DNA of 64,000 nucleotides, taken from contig NZ_CP012109.1 in assembly GCF_000280925.3 (NCBI RefSeq), positions 310,001 to 374,000 of the forward strand, read 5' to 3'. The DNA is from Myxococcus hansupus. GTDB taxonomy: Bacteria; Myxococcota; Myxococcia; Myxococcales; Myxococcaceae. The notes beneath the pieces are model-generated. The model did no database searches and had not been told where the DNA came from. It was given only the letters and a program-made list of their open reading frames with translations. The translations under genes were made by a program, and so were the position numbers. Below are positions 1 to 8,114 of this stretch, one piece after another (position 1 is the first letter of the stretch; the number at the start of each line of letters is the position of its first letter).

Positions 1-235
1 CAGCATCGACCCGCGCACGCCGCAGAACGACGGTGCGCAGAACAAGTCCATCCAGGACGACGCCGGGAAGATGATGCAGAGCCAGTACGCGGTTCAGGGC
101 GGCGCGGCGTACGCCCCGACGGCCCAGGGTCTGGGCGGTGAGGATGGCGCGGCGCTGGGCGGCAACCGGCGCGGCCACTCCAGTGGCTATGCCCCGTTGG
201 GCTGGCAGGACCGCAGCGGCCCCTACCGCCGCTGA
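1..235 (+). CDS. C-terminal part of an unknown protein
   Basis: Reading codons from base 2 gives about 77 uninterrupted residues ending at a TGA at 233-235. The start lies upstream of the window. The visible part is rich in Gln, Gly, Ala and Asp/Asn, has no hydrophobic segment, and ends with a basic tail (PYRR). I do not recognise a family. Its last 14 codons lie inside a sequence duplicated 70 bp downstream, so the stop codon occurs twice in near-identical context. Codon usage is G/C-rich at third positions like its neighbours, which supports real coding sequence. Confidence 0.5.
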   Translation, partial: SIDPRTPQNDGAQNKSIQDDAGKMMQSQYAVQGGAAYAPTAQGLGGEDGAALGGNRRGHSSGYAPLGWQDRSGPYRR

Positions 236-322
236 GTCTTGGCAGGGGCATGCATATCTCGCCCCGCTGGGCTGGCAGGACCGCAGCGGCCCCTACCGCC
301 GCTGAGCCTTGGCAGGGGCGTG
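191..322 (+). repeat. 62-bp direct repeat, 70-bp period, spanning a stop codon
   Basis: Bases 191-252 and 261-322 are nearly identical, differing at about three positions. The unit covers the last 14 codons and stop of the first gene plus the next 20 bases. The period (70) is not a multiple of three, so the second copy is in another frame and adds nothing to the protein. It looks like a recent tandem duplication by replication slippage. Confidence 0.85.
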
Positions 323-370
323 CTTCGCCCCTCCCACCGCGCCCGGTGGATTCCCCCGGCCGCCCGCGCT

Positions 371-1477
371 TCAGCGGGTGGCCAGCATCACCTCGGTCGG
401 GTCCTTGCCCGTGAAGGTGCTGACGAGCCCCTCGGCGAGCGCGCGGTGTTCGCCGCTGTCCAGCGTGGCGAGCCGGTCCTCCGCCGGGTGCGCGAAGCGG
501 GCGCTGAGCGCGTCGAGCCGGCGGTGGGCCTGGGCAATCCGCTCGCGCGGGACGCGCCCGGACTCCACGGCCTGCACCAGCGCCTCAATGGCCCGGCGCT
601 GCACGTCCGCGTTGTGGCACACCAGGAACAGGTCCACACCCGCGAGCGTGCCCTGCACCGTGGCCTCCTCCACGGAGTAGTGGCCGGCGATGGCCTTCAT
701 CTCCAGGTCATCGCTGACGAGCACGCCATCGAAGCCCAGCTCCTCGCGCAGCACGCCCTGGAGCACGCGCGGGCTCATGGTGGCGGGCACGCCCGGGTCC
801 AGCGCGTCGAAGAGCACGTGCGCCGTCATCAACGACGCCAGCCCCGCCTGCGCGAAGGCCCGGAAGGGCACCAGCTCCACGCTGCGCAGCCGCTCCAGCG
901 TGTGCGGCAGCCGCGGCAGCGTCAGGTGGCTGTCGGTGGTGGTGTCGCCGTGCCCCGGGAAGTGCTTGCCACACGAAGCCACGCCGCCCGTCTCCAGCCC
1001 CCGCGCGAGCGCCACGCCCAGCCGCGCCACCTCCTCCGCCTCGCGACTGAAGCTGCGGTCACCGATGACGGGGTTGGCCGGGTTGGTGTCCACGTCCAAC
1101 ACGGGCGCGAAGTCCCAGTCGAAGCCCAGCGCGCGCAGCTCGTACGCCAGCAGCCGGCCCACCCGCTCCACCAGGGCGATGTCGCCGCGCTGTCCCAGCT
1201 CGCGCATGGGCGGCAGCGCGGTGAAGGGCGCGCCGCGAATCCGGGCCACGCGTCCACCCTCCTGGTCCACCGACAAGATGAAGGGCCGGCCCGCGCGGGT
1301 CTTCAAGGCGTGGCACAGCGCGGCCGTGTCCGCGGCGGTGCCCACGTTGCGCTTGAAGAGGATGGCCCCGTAGATGCCGTCATCCATCAGCGAGGCGAGC
1401 TCGCGGTCGATGTCGGTGCCGGGGAAGCCCACCATGAAGAGGCGGGCGCAGTCGCGGTAGAGGGCGGAGGTCGTCAC
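371..1477 (-). CDS. nagZ: Glycoside hydrolase family 3, NagZ-type beta-N-acetylhexosaminidase
   Basis: Family 3 glycosidase predicted to release N-acetylglucosamine from muropeptides in cytoplasmic peptidoglycan recycling. Visible motifs in order: an N-terminal GxDxD core, VDQEGGRVARIRG, the NagZ signature KHFPGHGDTTTDSH with its mobile-loop Asp-His, then VSDDLEM holding the presumed nucleophile Asp. The length (368 residues from the GTG at 1477) is close to one-domain NagZ enzymes (about 340), with no C-terminal second domain. An in-frame GTG at 1534 would add 19 Arg/Pro-rich residues. I prefer 1477 because the homologous core begins about ten residues later, but neither start has a clear ribosome-binding site. 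No signal peptide is visible, consistent with cytosolic NagZ. Confidence 0.85.
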   Translation of the reverse strand: MTTSALYRDCARLFMVGFPGTDIDRELASLMDDGIYGAILFKRNVGTAADTAALCHALKTRAGRPFILSVDQEGGRVARIRGAPFTALPPMRELGQRGDIALVERVGRLLAYELRALGFDWDFAPVLDVDTNPANPVIGDRSFSREAEEVARLGVALARGLETGGVASCGKHFPGHGDTTTDSHLTLPRLPHTLERLRSVELVPFRAFAQAGLASLMTAHVLFDALDPGVPATMSPRVLQGVLREELGFDGVLVSDDLEMKAIAGHYSVEEATVQGTLAGVDLFLVCHNADVQRRAIEALVQAVESGRVPRERIAQAHRRLDALSARFAHPAEDRLATLDSGEHRALAEGLVSTFTGKDPTEVMLATR

Positions 1478-1577
1478 GGCGCGCAGTCTGGCAGAAGCCG
1501 GGCCGGGGACGCTCGGGCGGCGCGCCGTTTTCACGGGAGCGTCGGCTGCCTGTCAGGCGGTGGGCCGAAGGGGCGCG

Positions 1578-1943
1578 TTACTGCAGGATGGCGCCCTGGG
1601 CGAAGCGCTTCACCACCACCAGCAGGTCATCCAGGGAGAAGGGCTTGGGCAGGAAGGCCGCGCAGCGCAGGTCCTTCCAGTAGTCCGGAGGGCTGGCGCT
1701 CATCATCACCACGGGGATGTCCCGCAGCAGGGGGCTGCGCTCCATGGCCTCCAACAGCGCGGGGCCGTTCATGACGGGCATCATGTAGTCGAGCAGCACC
1801 ATGCAGGGGCGCTCCTCGGCCATGCGCTCCAAGGCCTCCTTGCCGTTGAGGGCGATGGCGGTCCGGTAGCCCTCATCGCTCAGGAGGTCTCGCATGGCTT
1901 CGACGATGCCGAATTCGTCATCGACGATGAGGATGGGGCCCAT
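1578..1943 (-). CDS. Single-domain response regulator (receiver)
   Basis: A 121-residue stand-alone CheY-like receiver. It has the acidic pair DDE near residues 8-10, the phospho-acceptor Asp in LLDYMMP (about residue 52), a switch Ser in the MMSAS strand, and the conserved Lys in FLPKPFS. There is no output domain. The ATG lies 2 bp after the stop codon of the KaiC-like gene upstream, so the two are almost certainly co-transcribed and translationally coupled. This suggests the receiver is a partner or output of the KaiC-like ATPase. The cognate kinase is not in the window. Confidence 0.9.
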   Translation of the reverse strand: MGPILIVDDEFGIVEAMRDLLSDEGYRTAIALNGKEALERMAEERPCMVLLDYMMPVMNGPALLEAMERSPLLRDIPVVMMSASPPDYWKDLRCAAFLPKPFSLDDLLVVVKRFAQGAILQ

Positions 1944-1945
1944 GA

Positions 1946-3436
1946 CTACTTCCCCCGGTGCCCGCTGTCGGGATGTCGGGGCGCGCTCTTCCGCGGCAGG
2001 CCGGTCATCATCATCTCGACCTCCGCGAAGGTGCCTGTCACCTCCATGCCCTTGGCGCTGATGTTCAGCTCCCGCAACGCCTGGTCGTGACTGCTGTTGC
2101 GCAGCTTCAGCACCGCGATGAAGCGGTGCAGTCGGGCGTCCAATTCGGCGTGGCGCACGTAGAGGACGTTCTCCGCCACCATGGAGATGCCCTTCATCGG
2201 GAAGCGCACCTCCGGGCCGAAGGAGGACGTGGATTCGACGGAGTAGAGCAGCGTCACGCCGCGCATGCGGCATTCGTTGACCAGCGCGGCCAGGAAGCGG
2301 GCCACCCGGGACTGCCGGACGGCCGCCCTGCGAAGCGCGTCATAGCCGTCCAGGAAGATGCGGCGCACGCCGTGGGTCCGGATGATGTCCAGCAACTGCA
2401 CGCCGAGCTTGTCCAGCAGGTTCTCGGTGGGCGGCCGGAAGCTGACCTCGAAGTCCCCCCGGTCGATGAAGGGCTTCAAGTCGAGCCCGATGCCCGCCGC
2501 TTGCGACACCATCCGCTCCGGCGAGTCATAGAAGGCGAAGTAGTGCACGCGCTCGCCCTGGCGGGCGCCCTCCGCGAGGAAGTTCAGCCCCAGCAGCGTC
2601 TTCCCGCTGCCGGACGGCCCCAGCAGGATGGTCGTGGAGCCGCGGGCCACGCCCCCGTTCAACATGGCGTCCAGGCCGGGCACGCCCATCTCGCATTTCG
2701 CCGACAAGGGCGGGCTTGGCGGTGGGCCTGACTGCGCGAGCGTCTCCAGGCGGGGATAGATGACGATGCCGTCCTGGGTGATTTCGAAGCTGTGCTTGCC
2801 GAGCAGGTAGGGACTGCCCCGGAACTTACGCACGAACAGCTCGCGCACGGCGCGCGCGCCGAACATGCGCTGGCGCAGCAGCAGCAGACCGTCCACCATG
2901 GTGTGCTCGGCGCGCAGGCCCTGGCCCCGGCCGGTGGTGAGGATCAGCGTCGTGCAGCCCATCAGGCCCGTGACGACCTGGAGGCCGTGGATGAACTTCT
3001 TGATGGCCTGCTGGGAGGACGCCACTTCCTCCGCCGCCACCAGTCCGTCGAGGACGAGCAGCGTGGCCTGATGCGACTTGGTCTCCTTGCGGATGAGGTC
3101 CGCCAGGGCGTCCAGCCCGCCCTGCTCGAGCACGGTGAACGCGCTCAGGTAGGTGATGGAGTTGGGCAGCAGGTTGGAGTCGAAGAACGACAGCGAGCTG
3201 AGGTTGCCGACGAGCTCCGTGTGCGACTCAGCCAGCAGCGTCATGTACAGCACGCGCCCGCCCTGGTTGCGCGCGTGGTGGAAGCACACCTGGTTGGCGA
3301 AGATGGTCTTCCCGGAGCCCGGCAACCCCAGCAACATGTAGGTGCGGGCCTTGCGGAAGCCGCCGTGCAGCACGGTGTCGAGACCAGGGATGCCAGTGGG
3401 AATCCGTTCCGCCACGCGTGGAGTGCTATCGGTCAT
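1946..3436 (-). CDS. KaiC-like protein with two RecA/KaiC ATPase domains
   Basis: A 496-residue double-KaiC-domain ATPase. Walker A motifs are GLPGSGKT at about residues 37-44 and GPSGSGKT at about 273-280. Walker B-type strands are LLVLDGL and IFLDGYD. The C-terminal segment LKLRNSSHD matches the end of the KaiC CII domain. Compared with cyanobacterial KaiC from memory, the catalytic Glu pairs after each first core strand are not conserved (CII has Tyr-Asp), and the position of phospho-site Thr432 is Met while the Ser before it remains. The ATG at 3436 is preceded by a purine-rich GGAAAGGGAA. A longer open frame upstream lacks coding character. It probably acts in signal transduction with the adjacent receiver rather than in a clock, since no kaiA or kaiB is nearby. 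Confidence 0.88.
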   Translation of the reverse strand: MTDSTPRVAERIPTGIPGLDTVLHGGFRKARTYMLLGLPGSGKTIFANQVCFHHARNQGGRVLYMTLLAESHTELVGNLSSLSFFDSNLLPNSITYLSAFTVLEQGGLDALADLIRKETKSHQATLLVLDGLVAAEEVASSQQAIKKFIHGLQVVTGLMGCTTLILTTGRGQGLRAEHTMVDGLLLLRQRMFGARAVRELFVRKFRGSPYLLGKHSFEITQDGIVIYPRLETLAQSGPPPSPPLSAKCEMGVPGLDAMLNGGVARGSTTILLGPSGSGKTLLGLNFLAEGARQGERVHYFAFYDSPERMVSQAAGIGLDLKPFIDRGDFEVSFRPPTENLLDKLGVQLLDIIRTHGVRRIFLDGYDALRRAAVRQSRVARFLAALVNECRMRGVTLLYSVESTSSFGPEVRFPMKGISMVAENVLYVRHAELDARLHRFIAVLKLRNSSHDQALRELNISAKGMEVTGTFAEVEMMMTGLPRKSAPRHPDSGHRGK

Positions 3437-3590
3437 TTCGCGTTCCCTTTCCTGGGCCCCGGCCCGGGGTTGGCCCCGCTGGAATGGAGCAAAGCGCTCG
3501 CCTTCATATGGGAACACCTCATGCCGCAGCGCCTCTTCCGAGTTGCCGCTGAAGCGCGGGGCTTCAGCGGCGTGTTCGCGGTAACCCGTG

Positions 3591-4520
3591 TCAGAAGCTG
3601 CGCTGCACGGTGCGCGCGGCGCCACCCGAGGGGCCCGCGTCGTTCGCGATGCGATACCAGCTCACGCCGTCCGTTGAATACCGGAACCCGAATGCATACG
3701 CGTTCCACGGCGTATACGCGAGCGGCTCGGACGCGAGGTTCCAGCGGTAGCGGTAGTTGTTGCCCACTCGACCCTGGAAGGCGAGCGGCTTGTGCTGCGT
3801 GGCGGCCCCGTCCACGCTGAACTCCACCTGCGCGTGGATGAGCTCGGGCCGCGCGGTGGCGGCGTCCGTCACGCCCGGCACGTACACGTCCGCGTCCACG
3901 AACCTGCAGGCGCGCTCCATGACGTAGCTGTCGATGACGATGGGGTCCACCAGTCCGTCGCGGTGCTCGCAGTCGCGCGCGAAGCTGCCGCCCCAGTCAC
4001 CGGCCCACGCCACCGCGGCCGGCGACTGCGCCTCCACGGGGAAGGCGTAGTTCATGCCGTAGTTGCTGTCGTAGCGCTGCGTGCACGTGCGGCCGGAGGT
4101 GAGGAACCACGTCTCCACGCTGGTGGCGTCCGACGGCACTGTGACCTCAAAGGGCTTGCTCACGAACGAGGTGCTGCCCGTGGCCTGCTTCACGCTGCCG
4201 CTGAAGAGCTGGCCGCTGGGGAGGAAGCGGACGTAGGCCAGCGTGTCCCAGACCTGCACCCCGTTGTAGGTGCTCAGGTGGCAGTCCGTCATCCGGTACA
4301 AGTCATAGTCGACGACGAGCTGGCCGCCGCGGACGATGGCGCCCTGCTGCGAGTGCGTCCAGCCCGTGAGGAAGCGCACGGTGGCCGTGGGCGCGGTGAG
4401 CGGCGCCTGCTGCGCCTCCAGGGGCGCGCCGTCCGCAGCGTCGTCCTGCTGCGGAGCGCCGCCACAGGCCGCCAGCAGCGGCAGTGCGAGGGCCAGGGAC
4501 TTCCAGGCAGACTTCTTCAT
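3591..4520 (-). CDS. Secreted lipoprotein of unknown function
   Basis: A 309-residue exported protein. The N-terminus has two Lys, a hydrophobic stretch and the lipobox LLAAC followed by Gly-Gly, so it should be lipid-anchored. A Gln/Asp/Ala-rich linker of about 25 residues follows, then a mostly beta, Trp/Tyr-rich domain with several Cys residues that could form disulfides. The overall pattern (FLTGWTHSQQG near the start, repeated short strands) resembles a myxobacterial secreted domain of unknown function, possibly DUF6209, but I am not sure. An AGGAG-like sequence (GGAGATA) lies 9 nt before the ATG. It is the last of three codirectional genes for exported proteins. Confidence 0.75.
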   Translation of the reverse strand: MKKSAWKSLALALPLLAACGGAPQQDDAADGAPLEAQQAPLTAPTATVRFLTGWTHSQQGAIVRGGQLVVDYDLYRMTDCHLSTYNGVQVWDTLAYVRFLPSGQLFSGSVKQATGSTSFVSKPFEVTVPSDATSVETWFLTSGRTCTQRYDSNYGMNYAFPVEAQSPAAVAWAGDWGGSFARDCEHRDGLVDPIVIDSYVMERACRFVDADVYVPGVTDAATARPELIHAQVEFSVDGAATQHKPLAFQGRVGNNYRYRWNLASEPLAYTPWNAYAFGFRYSTDGVSWYRIANDAGPSGGAARTVQRSF

Positions 4521-4615
4521 GCGGGGTATCTCCAGAAGGAGGGGAGCCCGCCACTTACCAGGACTTCCCGACACATGCTCCCTTGCTGGGTTCCCCCGTC
4601 TGGAGCCGAGCGCCT

Positions 4616-5974
4616 TCAGGGCGGGACGCTGCCCGGGCGAGCGGGCTCGGGGGTGGGGAAGGGCAGCCGGGTGGAGGTGGTGGCCATCGCGAGGTTGCCC
4701 GCGTCGTCCTTGCCCAGCGCGTAGAGCTTGATGGCGCCGCGCACCGCGGGCATGCGCACCTGCCAGGTGCCCGGCGTGGGCCCGGGGCGCGCGTCCAGCC
4801 GGCGCACCTCGTCGCGCTCGTGACGGGTGGCGGCGCCCCGGAAGTTGTAGGCGAAGAAGAGGCCGTGGAGCTTCGGGTCCGTGGCGTCCACGTCCACCTG
4901 GACCTGGGCCCAGGTGCTGGGGCCCTCGCGCACCGCGCCCTGCACGGCGACGGCGGCAATCCGGGGCAGGGGCGTGGCGGGCTTCTGTCCCGTGTAGGCC
5001 TCGCGCACCGCGTGCCACGCGGGCCGGGTGGACGTGCCCGACAGCATGCCCAGCCAGAGGTTGGTGTGGTCGAACGACGACGAATAGTTGAACACGAACA
5101 AGCCCAGGCACCGCCCCTCCTTCACGTGGGGCGCCAGGGCGGTGTTCCAGCCGTCGACGATGGCGGCGTACTTCTCCGCGTCGGTGGGCTCGCGGGGCAC
5201 GCCGTGGGCGTCCTTGGGTGCGTCCCATTCGCCCTGCGCGCCGAACTCGGTGATGAACCAGGGCTTCTTCACGCCGGCCTTCGCCAGCTCCGCGGGCAGC
5301 ACGTGGATGCCGCCGCCGTAGACGTTGAGCCCATACGCGTCGAGCGACGGCACGTGTTTCTCCCACCAGGGGACCGCCATCGTCCAGGCGTCCACGGAGA
5401 TGACGGGGTGGTCCGCGTCCACCTTCTTGACGGCGCGGACGACCTTCTCCAGGAAGCGCGCGTAGGCCTCCTTCGCCGCGTCGTGGGGGCTGTTGAGGAT
5501 GACCTCGTTGCCCACGCCCCAGGCCAGCACGGCGGGGTGGTCCTTGAAGCCGCGCACGTGCTTCAGCGTTTCCTCGAGCTGCTGCTTCATTCCGCCCGTG
5601 TCGCGCGTGTAGTCGAAGTTGTCGTCGCCCTCCATGCCGGGCTGGCCATGCCGCATCCAGAGGCCCACGAGCACCTTCAGGCCATGTTTGTGCGCGGCGT
5701 CGAGCAGCAGTCGCGTCTCCGAGTTGATGCCCCACGTGCGCAGGGTGTTCACCCCCAGCGCCGCGAGCCGCGCGCAATCCGCGTCGTAGGCGGTGCTGTT
5801 GCTGCTGCCGCTGAAGCCGACGCCTCGGGCGATGTACGCCCGCCCGTCCACCTGCAACTGCCACTGGCCATCCTTCTGGAGGATGGCGGTCCGAGCCGAA
5901 GCTGCCGTGGGCAGCAGCACGAGCGCGCCGATGAGGAGCGCGCAGCCGAGGAAGGTGGAGCGGGCGGGGTGCAT
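4616..5974 (-). CDS. Secreted glycoside hydrolase, clan GH-A TIM barrel
   Basis: A 452-residue exported glycosidase. It has an N-terminal signal peptide (hydrophobic core about residues 8-26, Ala-x-Ala before ARTAIL), then a (beta/alpha)8 barrel. The acid/base Glu is expected in LAWGVGNEV, the classic strand-4 NE motif of GH2/GH5/GH17-type enzymes. The nucleophile Glu is expected in WFITEFGAQGEW at strand 7. A C-terminal region of about 100 residues after the barrel looks like a beta-sandwich accessory domain. The substrate cannot be read from sequence: beta-glucan or beta-mannan are likely given the predatory, polysaccharide-degrading lifestyle of the group. The tail of the gene is rich in Pro and Arg. 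Confidence 0.8.
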   Translation of the reverse strand: MHPARSTFLGCALLIGALVLLPTAASARTAILQKDGQWQLQVDGRAYIARGVGFSGSSNSTAYDADCARLAALGVNTLRTWGINSETRLLLDAAHKHGLKVLVGLWMRHGQPGMEGDDNFDYTRDTGGMKQQLEETLKHVRGFKDHPAVLAWGVGNEVILNSPHDAAKEAYARFLEKVVRAVKKVDADHPVISVDAWTMAVPWWEKHVPSLDAYGLNVYGGGIHVLPAELAKAGVKKPWFITEFGAQGEWDAPKDAHGVPREPTDAEKYAAIVDGWNTALAPHVKEGRCLGLFVFNYSSSFDHTNLWLGMLSGTSTRPAWHAVREAYTGQKPATPLPRIAAVAVQGAVREGPSTWAQVQVDVDATDPKLHGLFFAYNFRGAATRHERDEVRRLDARPGPTPGTWQVRMPAVRGAIKLYALGKDDAGNLAMATTSTRLPFPTPEPARPGSVPP

Positions 5975-5991
5975 GGCGAGGCCTTTCTCAG

Positions 5992-6531
5992 CTAGCTGCA
6001 GTCCGCGGCATAGAAGTCAGCCCAGAAGCTCGTCGTCTGGGCGCAACCCTGGCGCGAGGCCGTCACGTCCAGGGTGAACCATCCCACCGAGGTGGCGGAG
6101 AGGTTCACGCCCGTGCCCGTGTTCCAGTGCAGGTTCGCGTAGTTGCTCGTCCACGTGTACAGCACCCCGCTTTCGGGGGAGTTGATGTGGTAGCGCCCGA
6201 AGGGGTGGCTCGACGGATAGCACACGCCGATGCCCTGCCGGATGGTCCGCACCAGGGGCGCGCAGGAGCACGTCCGCGTCTCGCCATCACACGTGACGGA
6301 CGTGCTGGTGGAGGAGCAGCTCCCCACGGCGCTCGAGCACTGGAGTGTCGAGCCATTGCCGCAGTCGAGCGTCACGGTGCAGGCGCTGAAGGCCTCCACC
6401 TCGCCCCCCACGTCGGAGGACTCGAGCACCGGCGCGGGGCCCTCCTCGGAAAAGGGCTCCTCGGCGCCTCCGCAGGCGGTGACGAGCAGGACGGCGGATA
6501 GCAGCGACAGGTGGCGACGGAGTGAAGACAT
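5992..6531 (-). CDS. Small Cys-rich lipoprotein, function unknown
   Basis: A 179-residue lipoprotein with a typical type II signal: basic start, hydrophobic core, lipobox LVTAC followed by Gly-Gly, then an acidic Glu/Pro linker. The mature part has about ten Cys residues, half of them in a short block (about residues 48-92) rich in Cys, Ser and Thr. The rest has a beta-sandwich look with many Ser, Thr, Tyr and Trp. I do not recognise the family. It begins the run of three codirectional secreted-protein genes; the glycosidase gene starts 17 bp after its stop. An AT-rich inverted repeat 44-62 bp upstream may carry its promoter. Confidence 0.75.
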   Translation of the reverse strand: MSSLRRHLSLLSAVLLVTACGGAEEPFSEEGPAPVLESSDVGGEVEAFSACTVTLDCGNGSTLQCSSAVGSCSSTSTSVTCDGETRTCSCAPLVRTIRQGIGVCYPSSHPFGRYHINSPESGVLYTWTSNYANLHWNTGTGVNLSATSVGWFTLDVTASRQGCAQTTSFWADFYAADCS

Positions 6532-6574
6532 GAGGGCTCCTGGCGTGAGTGGGGTGGTGCTTCCCTGCAAAGCG

Positions 6575-6593
6575 AGATTTACGCAGAAAATCT
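6575..6593. promoter_or_regulatory. AT-rich inverted repeat in the 6532-6719 divergent spacer
   Basis: AGATTT-ACGCAGA-AAATCT is a perfect 6-bp inverted repeat in one of the few AT-rich pockets of this GC-rich window. It lies in the spacer between the divergent Cys-rich lipoprotein and dbpA. On the minus strand it contains GTAAAT, a plausible -10, with TTGCCT upstream. Promoter or operator status is inference only. Confidence 0.3.
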
Positions 6594-6719
6594 GACAGGC
6601 AATCCAGTGGGGGCGGCCAGGCGGCGTGCGCGGCTCCACTTGTCCTGGCTTCGCTGGGTGTGACATGGGGCCTGCAGAACCCGAGGCTCCTTCCGTGCCT
6701 CCGCTCTTCGAGGCTCTGA

Positions 6720-8105
6720 ATGGAATTTTCCGCGCTCGCGCTATCTCCCCCGCTGCTCCAGGTGTTGGAGGAGCTCGACTTCAAGACGGCCACGCCCATC
6801 CAGGCGCAGAGCATCCCGGTATTGCTCCAGGGCAAGGACCTGGTGGGCCAGGCGCAGACGGGAAGCGGCAAGACGGCGGCCTTCGCGCTGCCGCTGCTCC
6901 AGAAGGTCCACTTGCCGCACCGCCGGGTGCAGGCGCTGGTGCTGTGTCCCACGCGCGAGCTGTGCGCGCAGGTGGCGGGAGAAATCCGTCGGTTGGGGCG
7001 GCGGCTGCCGGGGCTCCAGGTGCTGGTGCTCGCGGGAGGGCAGCCCATCCGGCCGCAGTTGGACGCGCTGGAGAAGGGCGCGCACCTGGCGGTGGGGACG
7101 CCGGGCCGGGTGATGGACGTGTTGGACCGGGAGGCGCTGGAGACGCGGCAGCTCAACACCGTGGTGCTGGATGAGGCGGACCGGATGCTCGACATGGGCT
7201 TCCGCGAGGACATGGAGCGCATCCTCGGGGCCATGCCGCCCCGGCGGCAGACAGTGCTCTTCTCCGCCACCTTCCCGCCGGACATCGAGGCGCTGAGCCG
7301 CGACTTCCAGCGCTCGCCCACGCGGGTGACGGTGGAGGCCGCCAACGCGGGGCCCGACATCCAGCAGGTGCGCTACGACTGCAAGCCCGAGGAGAAGTCG
7401 GAGCTGCTCCTGCGCATCCTCCGTCACCACCAGCCCGCGTCCGCCATCGTCTTCTGCAACCTCAAGGCGACGGTGGTGGAGTTGAAGAAGTCGCTCTCCG
7501 CGGCGGGCGTCAGCGTGGACGGGCTCCAGGGGGATTTGGAGCAGTTCGAGCGCGACCGGGTGATGGCGAAGTTCCGCAACCAGAGCACGCGGGTGCTCAT
7601 CGCCACGGACGTGGCGGGGCGGGGCATCGACGTGGAGGCGCTGGACGCGGTGGTGAACTTCGACCTGCCCATGCAGGCCGAGCCCTACGTGCACCGCATT
7701 GGCCGCACCGGCCGGGCGGGCCGCGCGGGTCTGGCCATCTCCATCGTCACGCCGCGCGACGGCCGCAAGGTGGACGACATCCAGTTGGCCACCGGCGTGA
7801 AGCTGGAGGCGGGCGACGTGGAGGCCCTGCCGTCCGCGGACCCGCGCAACGCGGTGTCGTTGGAGTCCAACTGGGACACGCTCTACATCTCCGCGGGCCG
7901 CAAGGACAAGCTGCGGCCCGGCGACGTCCTGGGCGCGCTCACGGGCGAGGCGGGCGGGCTCCAGTCCTCCGACGTGGGGAAGATTGAAATCCAGGACCGT
8001 GTGGCCTACGTGGCCGTGGCGCGGCGCGTGTCGCGCGTGGCCTTCCAGCGCTTGAGCGAGGGCCGCATCAAGGGTCGCCGCTACAAAATCGAGCGCGTGA
8101 AGTAG
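6720..8105 (+). CDS. dbpA: ATP-dependent RNA helicase DbpA (DEAD-box)
   Basis: A 461-residue DEAD-box helicase. It has the Q motif region (about residues 18-27), motif I QTGSGKT (about 47-53), motif Ia PTRELCAQ, motif Ib TPGRV, motif II DEAD, motif III SAT, and motifs V and VI (ATDVAGRGID, HRIGRTGRAG). The C-terminal 75 residues, starting near KLRPGDVLGAL, match the DbpA RNA-binding domain that recognises helix 92 of 23S rRNA. DbpA acts in late assembly of the 50S ribosomal subunit. The ATG at 6720 begins exactly at the family N-terminus (MEFSALALSPP). It converges with the GTPase gene with only 9 bp between the two stops. Confidence 0.93.
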   Translation: MEFSALALSPPLLQVLEELDFKTATPIQAQSIPVLLQGKDLVGQAQTGSGKTAAFALPLLQKVHLPHRRVQALVLCPTRELCAQVAGEIRRLGRRLPGLQVLVLAGGQPIRPQLDALEKGAHLAVGTPGRVMDVLDREALETRQLNTVVLDEADRMLDMGFREDMERILGAMPPRRQTVLFSATFPPDIEALSRDFQRSPTRVTVEAANAGPDIQQVRYDCKPEEKSELLLRILRHHQPASAIVFCNLKATVVELKKSLSAAGVSVDGLQGDLEQFERDRVMAKFRNQSTRVLIATDVAGRGIDVEALDAVVNFDLPMQAEPYVHRIGRTGRAGRAGLAISIVTPRDGRKVDDIQLATGVKLEAGDVEALPSADPRNAVSLESNWDTLYISAGRKDKLRPGDVLGALTGEAGGLQSSDVGKIEIQDRVAYVAVARRVSRVAFQRLSEGRIKGRRYKIERVK

Positions 8106-8114
8106 CGCGCGGCC

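Noticed and set aside
1478..1534. Longer N-terminus for the NagZ-like gene from GTG 1534
   Set aside because: It would add Arg/Pro-rich sequence not expected in NagZ, and no ribosome-binding site is visible; kept as an alternative only.
6626..7174. Open frame starting upstream of dbpA
   Set aside because: It is in another frame from the helicase and has Gly/Ala/Arg-only composition.
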